DNA of 64,000 nucleotides from assembly GCA_040767365.1 (NCBI GenBank), contig JAXGOR010000003.1, positions 1 to 64,000 of the forward strand. Reading direction: 5' to 3'. Positions within the stretch are counted from its first letter, which is position 1, and each line of letters starts with the position of its first letter. The notes beneath the pieces were generated by a model that was not told the DNA's origin, searched no databases, and saw nothing but the letters and a program-made list of their open reading frames with translations. This DNA is from UBA4923 sp040767365 (lineage in GTDB: Bacteria > Bacillota > Clostridia > Saccharofermentanales > DTU023). The translations under genes were made by a program, and so were the position numbers. This document shows, in pieces, positions 61,166-64,000 of this stretch.

Positions 61166-62515
61166 ATGTGCGACACCATGGTGGCCTTGGGAAATTCGAC
61201 CGCGGGAGGCAATGTGATCTTTGCCAAGAACAGTGACCGCCAGCCCAACGAACGTCTCATCACCGTCAGGGTACCCCGGCGTCAATACCCCAGGGGGGCG
61301 AAATTGAAGTGCACCTACATCGAGATTGATCAGGTGGAGGAGACCTGCGAGTTGATTCTCCTGAAACCCCACTGGATGTGGGGGGCGGAGATGGGCGGTA
61401 ATGAATACGGGCTCAATATCGGCAATGAGGCGGTTTTCACCAAGGAGGCCAAGGGGGAGGCCAGCCTGCTTGGCATGGATATGCTCCGCCTGGCCCTGGA
61501 ACGCTGCAAGGACTGTGAGGAGGCAATCGAGCTTCTGACCGGCCTACTGGTCCGCTATGGGCAGGGCGGTAATTGCGGCTACGAGAAAAAATTCACCTAC
61601 CACAATTCCTTCCTGATCGCCGACCGGAGCCAGGCCTGGGTCCTGGAGACAGCCGGCATCTATTGGGCGGCGCTTCAGGTCAAGGACATCTACAGTATCT
61701 CCAACCGCCTGTCCATTGGCAGGGACTTCGATTTATCCCATCCGGACCTGATCACGCACGCGGTGCAGAAGGGCTGGTGCAAGGGAGAGGAGGATTTCCA
61801 CTTCGCCCGCTGCTACAGCGAACCGGTCTTTACCTATTTCAGCGGTTCAAGGAAAAGGCAGACCTATAGTGAGACAGCCTTGCAGGAGGCCAAGGGCCGG
61901 ATCGGGTTGGCGACCATGTTGGCTATTTTGAGAGGTCACAGGCCGGCTTACGAGAAAAGGCCCTATCGGACCAGTTCAGTTTCCAGCGTCTGCATGCACG
62001 CCGGCTTCCTCTTCGGCGATCAGACAACGGGAAGCTATGTGGTCTCCTTGGCCCGGCCGGATCAGGACAGGAAGGAAGGAGGGGCAAGGATCCGGGACAG
62101 CTACTGGATAAGCGGGGGATGCCCCGCCTGCCTGGCCCTCTTCAAGCCCTTCTTCCTGGTGGAGGGTGAAAACCTGTCATACAGTGAGGCTGAAAGCGAG
62201 GAGGCGGCCGCTGCCTGGGAGGGGCGGGAGGCTGTTCACCGCGCCATCCTGGAAAACAGGATAGACGCGGTGGCCTATAAAGAGGACCGGGACCGGCTGG
62301 AGGGTCACTTTCTCGAGCAGGGGGAGGGGCTGGACCTTTCGGAGGCCGGGGATCAGCAGCTGGCAGACCTGGTCAATGGGGCCCTGGAAGAAGAGGAGGG
62401 ACTGCTGACGCGGTATCTGGCCCCGGCCCAGGACAAAAAGGCCCGCATCCGGGGCAATCCCTATTTTCGGGCTTACTGGAAGAAGATGAATGGAGCCCTC
62501 CGGCGGGGAAGATAG
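61166..62515 (+). CDS. C69-family dipeptidase
   Basis: 449 residues, Ntn-hydrolase fold. MCDTMVALG: removal of Met exposes Cys2, the nucleophile of this family. KNSDRQPNE and GNEYGLNIGNEAVFTKE match the active-site surroundings. Cleaves dipeptides, probably in the cytoplasm as no signal peptide is seen. GGGAGCGG before ATG 61166. Confidence 0.9.
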   Translation: MCDTMVALGNSTAGGNVIFAKNSDRQPNERLITVRVPRRQYPRGAKLKCTYIEIDQVEETCELILLKPHWMWGAEMGGNEYGLNIGNEAVFTKEAKGEASLLGMDMLRLALERCKDCEEAIELLTGLLVRYGQGGNCGYEKKFTYHNSFLIADRSQAWVLETAGIYWAALQVKDIYSISNRLSIGRDFDLSHPDLITHAVQKGWCKGEEDFHFARCYSEPVFTYFSGSRKRQTYSETALQEAKGRIGLATMLAILRGHRPAYEKRPYRTSSVSSVCMHAGFLFGDQTTGSYVVSLARPDQDRKEGGARIRDSYWISGGCPACLALFKPFFLVEGENLSYSEAESEEAAAAWEGREAVHRAILENRIDAVAYKEDRDRLEGHFLEQGEGLDLSEAGDQQLADLVNGALEEEEGLLTRYLAPAQDKKARIRGNPYFRAYWKKMNGALRRGR

Positions 62516-62608
62516 CCCACCCAGCTGTACCAAATAGGCTTTTTGCCAACCCACGGCGGGTCTATACTGGGCGCAGGCCTGCTGTGCATAAGGAAGGGAG
62601 GGATCAAG

Positions 62609-63004
62609 ATGAAGACATTGAAATGGAAACGTGTCTACGAGCCGGTCCAGGACTCCGATGGTGACCGGATCCTCGTCGATCAGCTTTGGCCCCGTGGCGT
62701 CAGCAAGGAAAAGGCGGCCCTGAGTGATTGGGCGAAGGCGATAACGCCAAGCGCGAAGATACGCAAGGCCTATCATGAAGGCCGGCTGGGTTTTGAGTCC
62801 TTTTCGAACAGCTACAAGGCGGAGCTGGAAAAAAGCCCGGACTTCCCCGCTTTTGTCGATGAGTTACGGCAGCGGCTGGAAGAGAAAAATGTCACGCTCG
62901 TATTCGCGGGGAAACATCCCGGCGAGACGCACCTGCCCACCCTCAAGGGGCAGTTGGAGGAGGCGGGTTTGACAAGCGATCCTCTGCCCGAGCCGGAAGT
63001 CTAG
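62609..63004 (+). CDS. DUF488 family protein (YeaO-like)
   Basis: 131 residues. Typical: KRVYEPVQDSDGDRILVDQLWPRGVSKEKA, DWAKAITPS, and a C-terminal VTLVFAGK. The family is small and uncharacterised. ATG 62609 has GGAAGGGAGGG upstream; a start 66 bases earlier is rejected. Convergent with the next pair, sharing a terminator. Confidence 0.88.
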   Translation: MKTLKWKRVYEPVQDSDGDRILVDQLWPRGVSKEKAALSDWAKAITPSAKIRKAYHEGRLGFESFSNSYKAELEKSPDFPAFVDELRQRLEEKNVTLVFAGKHPGETHLPTLKGQLEEAGLTSDPLPEPEV

Positions 63005-63046
63005 ATAAAAAAACCGCCGCCCTTGTGATCAAAGGCGGCGGTTTAT
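63005..63046 (-). terminator. Terminator between convergent genes
   Basis: An 11-bp stem (63011-63021 with 63034-63044) made of AAACCGCCGCC and its complement. On the minus strand it is followed by seven T, so it mainly ends the minus-strand pair; on the plus strand only TTT follows. Confidence 0.8.
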
Positions 63047-63054
63047 GGTCAGGA

Positions 63055-63543
63055 TCATTTCTTCTTTTTCTTTTTTCCCTTATTTTTATTGATCAGGCCG
63101 AGGATGGCGCCGGCGATGGTAAGTATGCTCTGAGTGGTGCTGGGGTCCGAGCTCCTGCGGCGTTTGCTGCCAAAAATCGTACTGATCCCACCGGTCAAAC
63201 CGGAGACAATGTGTGAAAGTGAATCAACCGACCCACTGACGGCCTCCATTACAATCTCCACATCTTCAAGCAGGACAGGCGTGGAATCGGCAAGATCGTC
63301 CGTAATATCAATGAGATTGCCGGTAATGACCTCAATATTGGAGGTTACCGCGGGTAGCTGCTCGACCGTTTCCTCAACACCGGGCGCAATCTCCTTGACG
63401 AGTTTGCCGAGGCTCCCAACTGCGGACGCCGCCTTGAAGAGAAAGATGGAAAGCGCGATCAAGGCGACAGTCCCGCCGACTCCAAGCAGAACATAAAGCA
63501 AGGTGCTGAGCGGGATGCTGGCCTCAAGTAGCATGATGGCCAT
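63055..63543 (-). CDS. DUF948-like membrane protein
   Basis: 162 residues. An N-terminal membrane helix (STLLYVLLGVGGTVALIALSIFLF) then long amphipathic helices with the DUF948-like pattern (LVKEIAPGVEETVEQLPAVTSNI). The tail is extremely Lys-rich (KNKGKKKKKK). Such proteins pair with YtxH proteins in Firmicutes stress operons. GGAGAGGAG lies eight bases before ATG 63543. Confidence 0.8.
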   Translation of the reverse strand: MAIMLLEASIPLSTLLYVLLGVGGTVALIALSIFLFKAASAVGSLGKLVKEIAPGVEETVEQLPAVTSNIEVITGNLIDITDDLADSTPVLLEDVEIVMEAVSGSVDSLSHIVSGLTGGISTIFGSKRRRSSDPSTTQSILTIAGAILGLINKNKGKKKKKK

Positions 63544-63598
63544 AAGGTACTCCTCTCCCTAGGGGGTTGTGCGAAACTGCACAGCTATCAATTATCTC

Positions 63599-63955
63599 TT
63601 ATTCTTCGTCAGAGGCTTCCCCGGCTTCCTCCGCTGGATCCTCATCGACTTCCTTTGCCTTGCGGCGCGCCTCCCGGGCCAGTTCCCTGGATTTCCTGGC
63701 AACGACCTCGGCGGTCTCTTCGACCTTTTCCTTGATCTTCTTGCCGGCGATCACAGAGTATTCCTTGGCAGCCTTGGCGCCTTTGCTGGCTGTTTCAACC
63801 AGTTGTTCGCGTGTTTCACTGCCTGCCTGTGGGGCAAAGAGGACTCCGAGAAGGGCTCCACCCAAGGTACCGAGCAGGACACCCACTGTCACCTGGCGGC
63901 GACGGTTTCTTCTGTTTTGACCTGTGAAGGCTCCGATGATTTCCTCAAATAGCAT
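63599..63955 (-). CDS. YtxH-like protein
   Basis: 118 residues. A Gly-rich helix (VGVLLGTLGGALLGVLFAPQAG, family hallmark GxxxGxxxGxLFAPxxG), followed by a long Lys/Glu/Ala helix and a very acidic tail. ATG 63955 is preferred because GAAGGGAG lies nine bases upstream; ATG 63964 would abut that site. First gene of the pair, its promoter lies at or beyond the window edge. Confidence 0.85.
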   Translation of the reverse strand: MLFEEIIGAFTGQNRRNRRRQVTVGVLLGTLGGALLGVLFAPQAGSETREQLVETASKGAKAAKEYSVIAGKKIKEKVEETAEVVARKSRELAREARRKAKEVDEDPAEEAGEASDEE

Positions 63956-64000
63956 ATCCTTCATCTCCCTTCGGCAAAATGCAATCTTGCGATTGAGTGT

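Overview
The window looks like chromosome of an anaerobic, low-to-mid GC Firmicute of the Clostridia, in a lineage with a fairly GC-rich genome. This is inferred from strong AGGAGG-type ribosome binding sites, near-consensus TTGACA/TATAAT promoters, and a gene set typical of that group: Re-type citrate synthase, K+-dependent membrane pyrophosphatase, DUF1576, DUF3343 with a YedF-like protein, C69 dipeptidase, PadR-HAAS, BlaI with an M56 peptidase, and VTC-DUF4956-CotH. No rRNA, CRISPR array, prophage or insertion sequence was seen.

Layout. 0-2.2 kb: end of an unknown gene, uppP and a CobT-family gene whose catalytic Glu position is Gly. 2.2-2.8 kb: five tRNA genes (Met, Glu, Val, Gly, Cys) from two promoters. 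2.8-7.2 kb: a more AT-rich patch with a CPH-type copper ATPase, a lipoprotein, a cold-shock protein and a small membrane protein. It begins beside tRNA-Cys, whose terminator has a second, diverged copy 358 bp downstream. 7.2-14.7 kb: YbjQ-like, AhpD-like, two coupled unknown genes, a lipoprotein, an M-box riboswitch with mgtE, an ALDH3-type aldehyde dehydrogenase and a YbaK-like deacylase. 14.9-18.5 kb: VWA and macrodomain pair, a lipoprotein and pfkA. 18.5-25 kb: an RND exporter with a large coiled-coil insert and its TetR regulator, then a PadR-HAAS-membrane protein operon. 25-32 kb: DUF1576 membrane protein without a standard start codon, a lipoprotein, a zinc-ribbon protein and a BlaI/BlaR1-like pair. 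32.4-37.6 kb: VTC, DUF4956, CotH, response regulator and histidine kinase in one operon. 37.6-42.1 kb: NatAB-like exporter, a selenium/sulfur-type cluster (aminotransferase V, DUF3343, YedF-like) and a second copy of the 192-residue lipoprotein. 42.1-47.2 kb: Re-citrate synthase, GntR, aconitase and isocitrate dehydrogenase, the oxidative route to 2-oxoglutarate. 47.4-51.2 kb: MarR with an ABC exporter, a small zinc-site protein, azlCD. 51.4-56.2 kb: aspartate kinase, hom, thrC, thrB (threonine pathway). 56.3-64 kb: hppA, an unknown gene, an EamA transporter, ADP-ribosylglycohydrolase, C69 dipeptidase, DUF488, and a DUF948-like/YtxH-like pair.

Three genes between 42.8 and 49.9 kb (isocitrate dehydrogenase, the ABC exporter, the small zinc-site protein) are each broken by one-base losses, mostly in short G/C runs. 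Restoring the bases gives intact family-like proteins, so uncorrected sequencing indels are the likeliest cause. Several regulators have near-perfect palindromes over their own promoters (TetR, PadR, BlaI, MarR), so local autoregulation is a recurring theme. The best candidates for under-described biology are the VTC-DUF4956-CotH-two-component operon, the coiled-coil RND pump, and the paralogous lipoprotein family.
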